DNA of 64,000 bases from Roseomonas gilardii. GTDB lineage: Bacteria > Pseudomonadota > Alphaproteobacteria > Acetobacterales > Acetobacteraceae. Made by a program: the position numbers and the translations under genes. Shown in pieces: positions 9,950 through 20,102 of this stretch. Location of the stretch: contig NZ_CP015583.1 of NCBI RefSeq assembly GCF_001941945.1, positions 1,477,001 through 1,541,000 of the forward strand, in the 5' to 3' direction. The notes beneath the pieces are model-generated. The model was not told where the DNA came from, searched no databases, and saw nothing but the letters and a program-made list of their open reading frames with translations. Within the stretch, counting starts at the first letter, position 1. Every line of letters starts with the position of its first letter.

Positions 9950-10630
9950 TCAGGCTTTCCGCCGGCGCGGCAGGTATTCCGGAAACCGGTTGTCGAAGCC
10001 CGCGAAGCGGAAGAGCGGCCGCTCGTCCCGCGCCCCGGGCGGCAGGGCGAGCAGGGCGCGGAACTCCCGCAGCACGCAGGCGGTGATGGGGGCCAGGGCA
10101 GGGCCAGGGCTGCCCTCCACCGGATACCAGCCGAGCTCCTCCAGCTCCCCGGAGCCGGCGAGGCTGCCGCGCACCGCCTCGGCGGGGGCGAGCAGGAAGC
10201 GCGCGTTGAAGCGGATCGACATGGTGGGGGGCGTGACGGCCCGGCAGAGATAGCCGAGCGGCGCGAGGTCGGGGCGCAGCGTGCCGCCCGGCGCGACCTC
10301 GCCCAGCAGCAGGCCGGTTTCCTCCTGCAGTTCCCGCGCGGCGGCGACGGCCAGGCCATGGGCGGTGCGGGGCGTGGCGCGGCGTTCCAGCGCCTGCCGG
10401 GTCGGGGCGGCGAGGGGGGTGAGGGCGGGGGTTCGCCGGTCCGCCGGGTCCAGCCTGCCGCCCGGGAAGACCAGCACGCCGGGCATGAAGCGGTGGGCAC
10501 GGCTGCGCAGGCCCATCAGCACTTCCACCCCCTGCCGGGACTGCCGCCAGAGGATGAGGGAGGCGGCATCGGCGGGGCGCGCGGCGGCGGCCTTGTTGCG
10601 TTCGGGGCCGGTTCTGTCCTGGACGATCAT
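9950..10630 (-). CDS. Nudix hydrolase with split Nudix region (NUDT19-like)
   Basis: 226 aa. FPGGRLD (residues 55-61) and AARELQEETGLLLGE (residues 97-111) give the Nudix core, but about 35 residues separate GGxxD from the REXXEE helix. That insertion is typical of NUDT19/CoA-diphosphatase-like members. It likely cleaves a nucleoside diphosphate derivative with Mg2+; the substrate is not known. The ATG at 10630 is chosen over an in-frame upstream start because the core domain begins about 25 residues later. It diverges from the suf operon. Confidence 0.85.
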   Translation of the reverse strand: MIVQDRTGPERNKAAAARPADAASLILWRQSRQGVEVLMGLRSRAHRFMPGVLVFPGGRLDPADRRTPALTPLAAPTRQALERRATPRTAHGLAVAAARELQEETGLLLGEVAPGGTLRPDLAPLGYLCRAVTPPTMSIRFNARFLLAPAEAVRGSLAGSGELEELGWYPVEGSPGPALAPITACVLREFRALLALPPGARDERPLFRFAGFDNRFPEYLPRRRKA

Positions 10631-10743
10631 GGGCCCAGCTTGGCACCGGCATGGCGGGAAGGAAATGCGGCGTTGGGCGCGCAGGGCGGGTCCTTTCCGG
10701 CCGCCCGGCAAGTTGCGAACGTCTCTCAAACCATTGCGCGTGC

Positions 10744-10779
10744 TTGACAAACGGCGGTCCGGCTCGCATCTGGGCCATA
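10744..10779 (+). promoter_or_regulatory. Candidate sigma70 promoter of the suf operon
   Basis: A consensus -35 hexamer TTGACA (10744-10749) lies 78 bp before the sufR start, in a less GC-rich stretch. The -10 is poor: CATCTG at 17-bp spacing, or a GCCATAC block further on. A poor -10 would fit a promoter occupied and controlled by the encoded Fe-S regulator, but that is inference. Confidence 0.3.
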
Positions 10780-10826
10780 CCGGACCCCAGAGGTCCAGTA
10801 TTCCGCTCCCTGCCGGAGGTCCTGCC

Positions 10827-11291
10827 GTGCTGCGGTTGTCGAAACTGACGGATTACGCCATCGCCGTGCTGGCCCGCCTGGGCCAGGAGGGCGGGTTGCG
10901 CACCGCCCCGGAACTCGCCGCCGGCACCGGCCTGGGCGAGCCGACCGTGTCGAAGGTGCTCAAGACCCTGGGCCATGCCTGCCTCGTGGAAGGCGTGCGC
11001 GGCTCCCGCGGTGGGTATCGGCTGGCACGGCCCCTGTCACGCGTTTCCCTGGCCGAGGTGGTGGTCGCCATGGATGGACCGATCGCGCTGACCGCCTGCG
11101 TGGACGGTTCCGTCAACAGTTGCGACGCCGAGGCGCTCTGCCCCGTGCGCGGGCGCTGGAACCCGGTGAACGACGCCATCCGCGACGCCCTGGCCTCGGT
11201 TTCCCTGGCCGACCTGACGGCCAATCCCTGTCAATCGCATGGCCGCACCGCCCCGACCGCCCCCCCGGCGGTGCCCGTCGCCGCGCAGTAG
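10827..11291 (+). CDS. sufR: Rrf2-family Fe-S regulator of the suf operon
   Basis: 154 aa from a GTG with a good SD (GGAGG at 10815). An N-terminal winged helix (LRLSKLTDYAIAVLARL; VSKVLKTL recognition helix) is followed by three cysteines at about residues 91, 99 and 105 (CVDGSVNSCDAEALC). This matches the cluster-ligand triad of IscR/SufR-type Rrf2 proteins that sense [2Fe-2S] status. As first gene of the suf operon it most likely represses or tunes that operon according to Fe-S demand. The symbol follows position; IscR-like would be an equivalent label. Confidence 0.88.
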   Translation: MLRLSKLTDYAIAVLARLGQEGGLRTAPELAAGTGLGEPTVSKVLKTLGHACLVEGVRGSRGGYRLARPLSRVSLAEVVVAMDGPIALTACVDGSVNSCDAEALCPVRGRWNPVNDAIRDALASVSLADLTANPCQSHGRTAPTAPPAVPVAAQ

Positions 11292-11313
11292 CTGAAAGAG
11301 CAAGGACAACGAG

Positions 11314-12822
<1,509 letters not shown>

Positions 12823-12912
12823 GGCATCCGCCCGCTCGGGGCACGACAGGAGAACAGGCCCGGCCGTGGCGCACCAGCGTGTGCCGCGCCGGCGCCGGAT
12901 GGGATAAGAGCG

Positions 12913-13658
<746 letters not shown>

Positions 13659-13662
<4 letters not shown>

Positions 13663-14966
13663 CCGCGCTCCCCGCCAACACGCCCGGCGGCACCAGCTTC
13701 CTCGCCCGCTACGAGGGGCTGCGGGACCGCCTGCCGGGCCGCAACATCCCCGCCATCCACGCGCTGCGCGAGGCGGCGGCGGAGATCCTGCGCACCACCG
13801 GCCTGCCGACGCGCCGCGTCGAGGCCTGGCGCTACACGGACATCACCGCGGTCAGCCGGGCGGAGTTCCGCGAGCCGCTGCTTTCGGTGGAAAGCGGCCC
13901 CCCCCTGCCGTCGAAGCGCTGCGAATACCGCGCCGTCTTCCTGGACGGCCGCTTCCAGCCAGACCTGTCGGAGCTGCCGCCCCATGCGGCGCCGCTGAGC
14001 GAGCATCTGGTGCAGGCCGCCGGCCTGCTGGGCGAGGTCGATGCGCTGCGCCCGGCCGAGGCGCTGAACGCCATGCTCTTCGAGGACGGGTTGTTCCTGG
14101 ACCTGCCGGAAGGCGCCGAGGGTGGCGAGCTGGAGCTGCTGACCGTGGCGACGGGGCCGGTGGCCATGGCCTATCACCCGCGCCACGTCATCCGCCTGGC
14201 GCGCGGCGCCTCGCTGATGCTGCTGGAAACGGCGACGGGCCCGGAGGGCAGCCAGCACCTCCACAACCCGGTCTTCGACATCGCCGTGGCGGAGGATGCG
14301 CGCATCGTGCATGTGCGCGCCCAGCGGGAGCCGGTGGAGGCCTTCCACCTCGCCCATATCAACGTCCATGTCGCGGCGCGCGGGGTCTATGACGGCTTCG
14401 CGCTGAACGCCGGCGGGCGCGTGGCGCGGTCCGAGATCCGGCTGCGGCTGGACGGGCCGAAGGCGGAGGCGCATCTGAACGGCGCGCAGCTCGCGGCCGA
14501 CGGGCAGGTGGCGGACATCACCACCGCCATCGACCATGCCGCGCCGGATTGCCCCAGCCGCCAGACGGTGAAGACGGTGCTGGCCGGCCGCGCGCGCGGC
14601 GTGTTCCAGGGCAAGATCCTGGTGCGGCAGGCGGCGCAGAAGACCGACGGCTACCAGATGAACCAGGCGCTGCTGCTTTCCGAGAACGCGGAGATGGACA
14701 GCAAGCCGCAGCTGGAGATCTATGCCGACGACGTGAAGTGCTCGCACGGCGCCACGGTCGGCGCGCTGGACGAGGAGCAGCTCTTCTACATGCGCTCCCG
14801 CGGCATCCCAGCCGATGCGGCGCGGGCGATGCTGGTGCGTGCCTTCCTGGAGGAAGCGATCGAGATCGTGTCCTCCGAGACGGCGAAGGGTGCGCTGGAG
14901 GAGGCGATCGCCATCTGGTGGACGCGCTACGGCATCGGCACGTCGGGCGAGGGGGAGGCGGCGTAA
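13659..14966 (+). CDS. sufD: Fe-S cluster assembly protein SufD
   Basis: 435 aa beta-helix protein homologous to SufB and partner of SufB/SufC. The N-terminal helix region includes RVEAWRYTDI, typical of SufD. The C-terminal core includes DGFALNAGGRVARSEIRLRL, KILVRQAAQKTDGYQMNQAL, and DVKCSHGATVGALDEEQLFY with the conserved Cys-His. It starts at a GTG that overlaps the sufC TGA, so the two are translationally coupled. Confidence 0.95.
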
Positions 14967-14971
14967 CGGTC

Positions 14972-16228
14972 ATGGACGGCCCCCTGGGAAACCCGGTTGC
15001 TCCTGCCTTCGACGTGGCGCGGGTCCGGAAGGACTTCCCGATCCTCTCCACCACGCATCGCGGCAAGCCGCTGGTCTTCCTCGACAGCGGTGCCTCGGCG
15101 CAGAAGCCGCGTGCCGTGATCGATGCGATGAAGGAGATGATGGAGACCGCCTATGCCAATGTGCATCGCGGCGCCTATCACCTCAGCGAGCAGGCGACCG
15201 AGGCCTACGAGGCCGCCCGCCGCGCTGCCGCCCGCTTCCTGAACGCGGGCGACGAGCGCGAGATCGTGCTGACCGGCACCGGCTCCACCCAGGCGATCAA
15301 CCTCGTCGCCCATTCCTTCGGACGCGGCGTGCTGAAGCCGGGGCAGGCGGTGCTGGTGAGCGAGATGGAGCACCACGCCAACCTCGTGCCCTGGCAGATG
15401 CTGCGGGACAGCCACGGGGTGGAGCTGCGCATCTGCCGCGTCACCGATGCGGGGGAGCTGGACATGGCCGACCTGGAGGCGAAGCTCGCCGACGGGAAGG
15501 TCGGGCTGGTCTCCGTCGCCCATATGTCCAACGTGCTGGGCACGGTGGTGCCGGCGCGGCGGATCGTGGATCTCGCCCACGCCTATGGGGCGCGGGTGAT
15601 GTTCGACGGCTCCCAGGGCGCGGTCCACCGCAAGGTGGACGTGCAGGCGCTGGGCTGCGACTTCTACGTCTTCACCGCGCACAAGCTCTATGGCCCGACC
15701 GGGCTAGGCATCCTCTACGGCCGGATGGAGGTGCTGGAGCGCATGCCGCCCTTCCTGGGCGGCGGCGACATGATCACCGAGGTGTCGCTGGAGCGCTCGC
15801 TCTTCGCCGAGCCGCCGCTGCGCTTCGAGGCGGGCACGCCGCCGATCATCGAGGCGATCGGGCTGCATGCCGCCATCGACTATGTCGAGGCCATCGGCAT
15901 GGAGGCGATCGAGGCGCATGAACGGTCCCTGGTGGACCACGCGATGCAGCGCCTGGGGAATATCGAGGGCGTGACGCTGCTGGGCCGGGCGCAGGACCGG
16001 GGCGGGGTCTTTGCCTTCTCCATCGACAACGCCCATTCCCATGACGTCGCGACGCTGCTGGACCGCGCGGGGATCTGCGTGCGCTCCGGCCGTCATTGCG
16101 CCGAGCCGCTGCATGCCCGCTTCGGCGTGGAAAGCACCTGCCGCGCCTCCTTCGGCCTCTACACGACGCATGAGGAGGTGGATTATCTCGCCGAGGCCGT
16201 GACCAAGGCCCGGGAGTTCTTCGCGTGA
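14972..16228 (+). CDS. sufS: Cysteine desulfurase SufS (group II)
   Basis: 418 aa PLP enzyme that takes sulfur from L-cysteine as a persulfide for the Suf scaffold. The PLP Lys is in DFYVFTAHKLYGPTGLG and the active-site Cys in CVRSGRHCAEPLH. HHANLVPWQ provides the His that stacks on PLP. The ATG at 14972 lies 5 bp after the sufD stop; upstream in-frame sequence overlaps sufD and is not used. Sulfur probably passes to the adjacent SufU. Confidence 0.96.
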   Translation: MDGPLGNPVAPAFDVARVRKDFPILSTTHRGKPLVFLDSGASAQKPRAVIDAMKEMMETAYANVHRGAYHLSEQATEAYEAARRAAARFLNAGDEREIVLTGTGSTQAINLVAHSFGRGVLKPGQAVLVSEMEHHANLVPWQMLRDSHGVELRICRVTDAGELDMADLEAKLADGKVGLVSVAHMSNVLGTVVPARRIVDLAHAYGARVMFDGSQGAVHRKVDVQALGCDFYVFTAHKLYGPTGLGILYGRMEVLERMPPFLGGGDMITEVSLERSLFAEPPLRFEAGTPPIIEAIGLHAAIDYVEAIGMEAIEAHERSLVDHAMQRLGNIEGVTLLGRAQDRGGVFAFSIDNAHSHDVATLLDRAGICVRSGRHCAEPLHARFGVESTCRASFGLYTTHEEVDYLAEAVTKAREFFA

Positions 16229-16289
16229 GGCCCGGCGCCGGGGCGGCCATCGGAATGGCCCATCCCGGACAGGGCCTGGGAGTGCGCTG

Positions 16290-16754
16290 ATGTTCGACGA
16301 TCTTCGCGATCTCTACCAGGAGGTCATCCTGGACCACGGCCGCAAGCCGCGGAACTTCCGCCGGCTGGAGGATGCCGACCGCCACGCGCGCGGGGACAAC
16401 CCGCTCTGCGGCGACCGGATGGAGCTCTGGGTCAAGCTGGACGGGGAGGGCCACATCGCCGACGCCGCCTTCCAGGGCAAGGGCTGCGCCATCTCCATGG
16501 CCAGCGCCTCCCTGATGACGGAGACGGTGCGCGGCAAGAGCCCCGGCGAGGCGAAGGAGCTGGGCACGAAGTTCCGCGAACTGGCGATGACAGGCACCTG
16601 CCCCGATTGTGGCGCCGACCTTGCCGAGGAGATGGAGCGTCTCCAGGTTCTGGGCGGTGTCGCCGAGTATCCGAGCCGCGTGAAATGCGCGACCCTCGCC
16701 TGGCACACGCTGAATGCCGCCCTGGAGGGCGCGAAGGAGGCGTCGAGTGAGTGA
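16290..16754 (+). CDS. sufU: SufU-type sulfur acceptor / Fe-S assembly protein
   Basis: 154 aa, IscU-fold SufU type. Cysteines occur in NPLCGDRMELW, KGCAISMAS and VKCATLAWHTL, the three zinc/sulfur-transfer positions of SufU. It also carries the ~20-residue insertion characteristic of SufU (GTCPDCGADLAEEMERL region), with two additional Cys. It accepts persulfide from SufS. The preceding 61-bp gap is short, and its end overlaps sufT by 8 bp. Confidence 0.9.
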   Translation: MFDDLRDLYQEVILDHGRKPRNFRRLEDADRHARGDNPLCGDRMELWVKLDGEGHIADAAFQGKGCAISMASASLMTETVRGKSPGEAKELGTKFRELAMTGTCPDCGADLAEEMERLQVLGGVAEYPSRVKCATLAWHTLNAALEGAKEASSE

Positions 16755-17169
16755 CACGCCCGCCAAGGACCTCTCTGTGACGGAGGAACCCGCCGCGACG
16801 CAGCCGGCCGCCGCCTCCCATGGCGTCTGGACCCCGGATGGGGAGGTGCCCCCCGCCGCGCCCGAGGGCGTGCAGGAAGAGGCCGTGCTGAACGCGCTGA
16901 AGACGGTCTTCGACCCGGAAATCCCCGTCGATATCTACGAGATGGGCCTGATCTACGCGGTGGAGATCGGCGAGGACGGCACGGTCAAGGTCGAGATGAC
17001 GCTGACCACGCCCTCCTGCCCCTCGGCGCAGGAGCTTCCGACCATGGTCGAGGAAGCGGTCCGCACCGTGCCGAATGTGAGCGACGTCGAGGTCGAGGTC
17101 GTCTGGGACCCGCCCTGGGACCCGTCGCGGATGAGCGAGGACGCCCGCCTCGCCCTGAACATGTACTGA
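16747..17169 (+). CDS. sufT: SUF-associated DUF59/MIP18 protein (SufT/PaaD-like)
   Basis: 140 aa. A disordered N-terminal ~40 residues rich in Ala/Pro/Glu precedes a DUF59 domain: VLNALKTVFDPEIPVDIYEMG, then TLTTPSCPSAQELP carrying the conserved Cys. SufT-type proteins help mature or deliver Fe-S clusters. The GTG at 16747 overlaps the 3' end of sufU, and an ATG start is absent in this frame upstream of the domain. The symbol is used by analogy. Confidence 0.85.
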   Translation: MSDTPAKDLSVTEEPAATQPAAASHGVWTPDGEVPPAAPEGVQEEAVLNALKTVFDPEIPVDIYEMGLIYAVEIGEDGTVKVEMTLTTPSCPSAQELPTMVEEAVRTVPNVSDVEVEVVWDPPWDPSRMSEDARLALNMY

Positions 17170-17186
17170 GGAGGTTGTCCCCCCCG

Positions 17187-17558
17187 ATGAGCACGACGAC
17201 CGAGACCCCCACCCGGCCCAAGCGCGCCCTGCCGCCGCTGATGTCGCTGTCCGATTCCGCCGCCGACCGGTTGCGCCGCCTCTACGAGAGCGGCGAGAAC
17301 GGGAAGTACCTGCGCATCGCGGTGAAGACCAAGGGCTGCTCCGGCATGGCCTATGACCTGAACTGGGTGGACGAGCCCGGGCCGGGCGACGAGGTGGTGA
17401 CGGACAAGGGCATCACCATCCTGGTGGACCGCAAGGCGACGCTGTTCCTGATCGGCACCATCATGGACTACGAGGTGAAGACCATGTCGGCGGGCTTCAC
17501 CTTCGTGAACCCGAACGAGAAGGGCCGCTGCGGCTGCGGCGAGAGCTTCCACGTCTGA
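17187..17558 (+). CDS. sufA: A-type Fe-S carrier SufA/IscA
   Basis: 123 aa HesB/IscA-fold protein. The three cluster-ligand cysteines are seen in VKTKGCSGMAYDL and in the C-terminal KGRCGCGESFHV. It carries assembled [2Fe-2S]/[4Fe-4S] clusters to client proteins. GAGGAGG precedes the ATG at 17187 by 12 nt; a TTG at 17175 would sit too close to that SD. It is the last gene of the suf operon, and the next gene converges after 15 bp. Confidence 0.93.
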   Translation: MSTTTETPTRPKRALPPLMSLSDSAADRLRRLYESGENGKYLRIAVKTKGCSGMAYDLNWVDEPGPGDEVVTDKGITILVDRKATLFLIGTIMDYEVKTMSAGFTFVNPNEKGRCGCGESFHV

Positions 17559-17573
17559 CCGGGGCGGCGGCCG

Positions 17574-18254
17574 TCAGACCGCCACCTCATCCTCCGCCTC
17601 GGCATTCCTCCCGGTGGGGGCGAGGCGCGTGTCCAGCCGCACCAGGGCGAAGGCGACGGCGAGGAAGCCGGCCGAGATGCCCAGTGTGTTGAGCCCGGTC
17701 CGCGCCCAGCCGATCGCCGCCACGTCGATGAAGGGATAGGCGTAGCGGCCGCCGAGTTCGCCGCGCAGCAGGGCATAGGCGAGATAGACCAGCGGGTAGA
17801 TCGCCCAGATCAGCGGATCGTGCCCGCGCAGTCGCCCCTTGGGCATGAAGAGCAGCCAGAAGAGCGGCACCAGCGCCGGAATGGCGTCGTGCATCAGCAT
17901 GTTGGCGGTGCGGGCGAGGCTGTCGCCCAGCACCGGCACATGGCCGCGCAGCAGCAGCGCATAGACCACGCCCACCAGCATGATCGCCAGCGTCGTGCCC
18001 CCCACCAGGCCGGGGGCGGCGAAGCCGGGGCGGCGCAGGGCGATGCCGGTGAAGACCAGGGCCACCAGCAGGTTGGTGGTGATGGTGAAATAGCCCAGCA
18101 GGACCCAGAGCGCCGCGACGACGGACTGCGTCCGCTCCAGGAGCGACAGGAACTGCAAACCCAGCTCGAGCCAGGCGAGCACGGCGATCAGCGCCGCGAA
18201 GCCGGTGGCGACCTGGCCGAGGGGAAAGTGGCTGGCGGGGAGGGTCTGCTCCAT
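17574..18254 (-). CDS. Pr6Pr-family membrane protein
   Basis: 226 aa with six hydrophobic segments and the pattern FFTITTN-like YFTITTNLLVALV, HDAIPALVPLFWLLF and YPLVYLAYALLRGE. That arrangement is typical of the bacterial Pr6Pr/FAR-17a-AIG1-like membrane family. Function is not established for bacterial members. The ATG at 18254 begins just before the first helix; the long upstream in-frame extension is antisense-derived noise. It converges on sufA and lies 92 bp downstream of the rlmD-like gene. Confidence 0.75.
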   Translation of the reverse strand: MEQTLPASHFPLGQVATGFAALIAVLAWLELGLQFLSLLERTQSVVAALWVLLGYFTITTNLLVALVFTGIALRRPGFAAPGLVGGTTLAIMLVGVVYALLLRGHVPVLGDSLARTANMLMHDAIPALVPLFWLLFMPKGRLRGHDPLIWAIYPLVYLAYALLRGELGGRYAYPFIDVAAIGWARTGLNTLGISAGFLAVAFALVRLDTRLAPTGRNAEAEDEVAV

Positions 18255-18346
18255 GTCCGGGTGAGGCGTGGTCGGGTCGTCGTGCAACTTGGGTTGGAAT
18301 CCGGGGGAAGGTGGGGACCTCGTGGGGTCAGCCCGCCAGGATGCCT

Positions 18347-19621
18347 TCAGCCCCGGGCGAATGCCACCACGGATTCGAGGTGCGGCGACCACAGGAACTG
18401 GTCCACCGGCACGGCCGAAACGGCACGCCAGCCACCGCGCTTCAGCAGCGCCGCGTCGCGCGCCAGGGCGACGGGGTTGCAGGACACATAGACCACCCGC
18501 TCCACCCGGCTCCGGGCGATGATTCCCATCTGCTCGGCGGCGCCGGCATAGGGCGGGTCCAGCACCACGGCGGCATAGGCGCCGAGCTCGGCGGGCAACA
18601 GCGGCTGCCGCGCGAGGTCGCGGCGCTTGGCCTGGACGCGGCGCATGGCCTTGTTGGCGCCGGCGGCGAGCGCCGCGACGGCCTCGGCCTCGCCCTCGAA
18701 GGCATCCACCCGGGCGAGCCGGGCCAGGGGCAGGGACAGCGTGCCCACCCCCGCATAGAGATCGGCGATCCGGGCCTTGGCAGGCAGCCTGCGCGGCAGG
18801 GCCGCCAGCACGGCCGCGACGATCGCGGCCTCGCCCTCCGGCGTCGCCTGGAGGAAGGCACCGGGCGCCGGGGGCACCGCCACGCCATCGAGCATCAGCG
18901 AGACGCCGCCGCTCTGCGCCGCGATCTCCGGCGCGCCCTTGTCGCGGGCCCAGGCAATGCGGGGAATGCCGTGATCCACGCCGAACGCCGCCAGGATCTG
19001 GCGGTCCTGGGCGGTCAGGGGCGCATCGGTGCGCAGCAGCAGGTCCGGCCCGGTGTCGAGCAGGTTGACCAGGGCCGAGGCCTCCCGCCGGAAGCCGCGC
19101 AGCCGGGCGAAGAGGCCGCGCAGCGGCTCCAGCAGCGTGAGGATCGCGGGGCCGAGCACATGGCATTCCCGCATGTCCACCACATGCGTCCCGGCCCGTT
19201 CATGGAAGCCGATCCGCACCCCGTCCGCGCCCTGGCGGATGGCGAGGTCGGCGCGGCGGCGCGTCATGGTGGGGCAGGGGGCCAGCGGGGCGACGGGCGT
19301 GTCGGGAAAGCCGGCGCGGGCCAGCGCCTCGGCCAGCCGCGCGGCCTTCCAGGCGCGATAGGCCGCGCCGTCCCAGTGCTGCAGCGCGCAGCCGCCGCAG
19401 GTGCCGAAATAGCGGCAGGGCGGGGCGACGCGCTCCGGGCTGGGGCGCAGGACCGCCTCGGCCTCCGCCATCACGGCCTCGCCACGCTTGCCGGCGATGC
19501 GGGCGCGGACCCGCTCGCCGGGCAGGGTGAAGGGCAGGAAGGCGGTGCCCCCTTCCGGCAGGGTGGCGACACCGTCGCCGCCCGAGCCCATGGCCGTGAT
19601 GTCGAGTTCGAACGTGCTCAC
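18347..19621 (-). CDS. rlmD: 23S rRNA (uracil-C5)-methyltransferase, RlmD/RumA-like
   Basis: 424 aa. An N-terminal TRAM-like domain (ITAMGSGGDGVATLPEGGTA) is followed by an Fe-S motif CRYFGTCGGC. The SAM-dependent methyltransferase core has IADLYAGVGTLSLPLA (motif I), VVLDPPYAG and the catalytic Cys in VVYVSCNPVALARD. It methylates a uridine C5; the exact position (U1939 by analogy) is inference, and RlmC or TrmA alternatives cannot be excluded. The start is GTG, overlapping the TGA of the DUF2721 gene. Confidence 0.85.
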   Translation of the reverse strand: MSTFELDITAMGSGGDGVATLPEGGTAFLPFTLPGERVRARIAGKRGEAVMAEAEAVLRPSPERVAPPCRYFGTCGGCALQHWDGAAYRAWKAARLAEALARAGFPDTPVAPLAPCPTMTRRRADLAIRQGADGVRIGFHERAGTHVVDMRECHVLGPAILTLLEPLRGLFARLRGFRREASALVNLLDTGPDLLLRTDAPLTAQDRQILAAFGVDHGIPRIAWARDKGAPEIAAQSGGVSLMLDGVAVPPAPGAFLQATPEGEAAIVAAVLAALPRRLPAKARIADLYAGVGTLSLPLARLARVDAFEGEAEAVAALAAGANKAMRRVQAKRRDLARQPLLPAELGAYAAVVLDPPYAGAAEQMGIIARSRVERVVYVSCNPVALARDAALLKRGGWRAVSAVPVDQFLWSPHLESVVAFARG

Positions 19622-20064
19622 GCTTCGTCCAGATGCAGGGTGGTGAGCCAGATTTCGGCCAGGAAGAAGGCGAGCGACCCCATCAGCACGATCAGCGCCG
19701 CGACCAGCAGCGCGCCGAGCAGCAGCCCCACGCGCAGGTCGAAGAACGGGCCGGCGAAGGAGATCACCAGCAGGGCGCAGAGCAGGAAGGCCGAGAGGAC
19801 GCAGCCGGTGATGGCGAACTGCACCAGGCGCGCCCGCCGTCCCAGCCGGGACAGCTCCCCGGGCGCCGGTTCCGCCCCGGCGCGCAGGGCGCGGGTGCGG
19901 TCCACCAGCCGGGAAAGCCGTGTCGCCAGGATGTTGAGCACCGCCATGATGCCGCTCAGCAGGAAGGCGGGCGCGATCGCGAGCTGGATGGTCCGCTCGA
20001 CGTCGAGGATGTCACCGCCCAAGGGAGGCCCTTTCCGGAAGACGCGGTGCCGGGGGGCTCCCAT
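19618..20064 (-). CDS. DUF2721 membrane protein
   Basis: 148 aa. Three hydrophobic segments: LAIAPAFLLSGIMAVLNIL, then about residues 85-108 and 110-135. The first is followed by a charged loop with TRLSRLVDRTRAL, the hallmark of DUF2721 proteins. No function is known. The natural start may be an internal codon nearer VERTIQLAIAP, since the first ~20 residues are not family-like. Its 3' end overlaps the rlmD-like start, so the two are probably co-transcribed. Confidence 0.75.
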   Translation of the reverse strand: MGAPRHRVFRKGPPLGGDILDVERTIQLAIAPAFLLSGIMAVLNILATRLSRLVDRTRALRAGAEPAPGELSRLGRRARLVQFAITGCVLSAFLLCALLVISFAGPFFDLRVGLLLGALLVAALIVLMGSLAFFLAEIWLTTLHLDEA

Positions 20065-20102
20065 GCCCCGTCTGGGGCAGGGAAGCGCGCCGGCACCGTG
20101 GA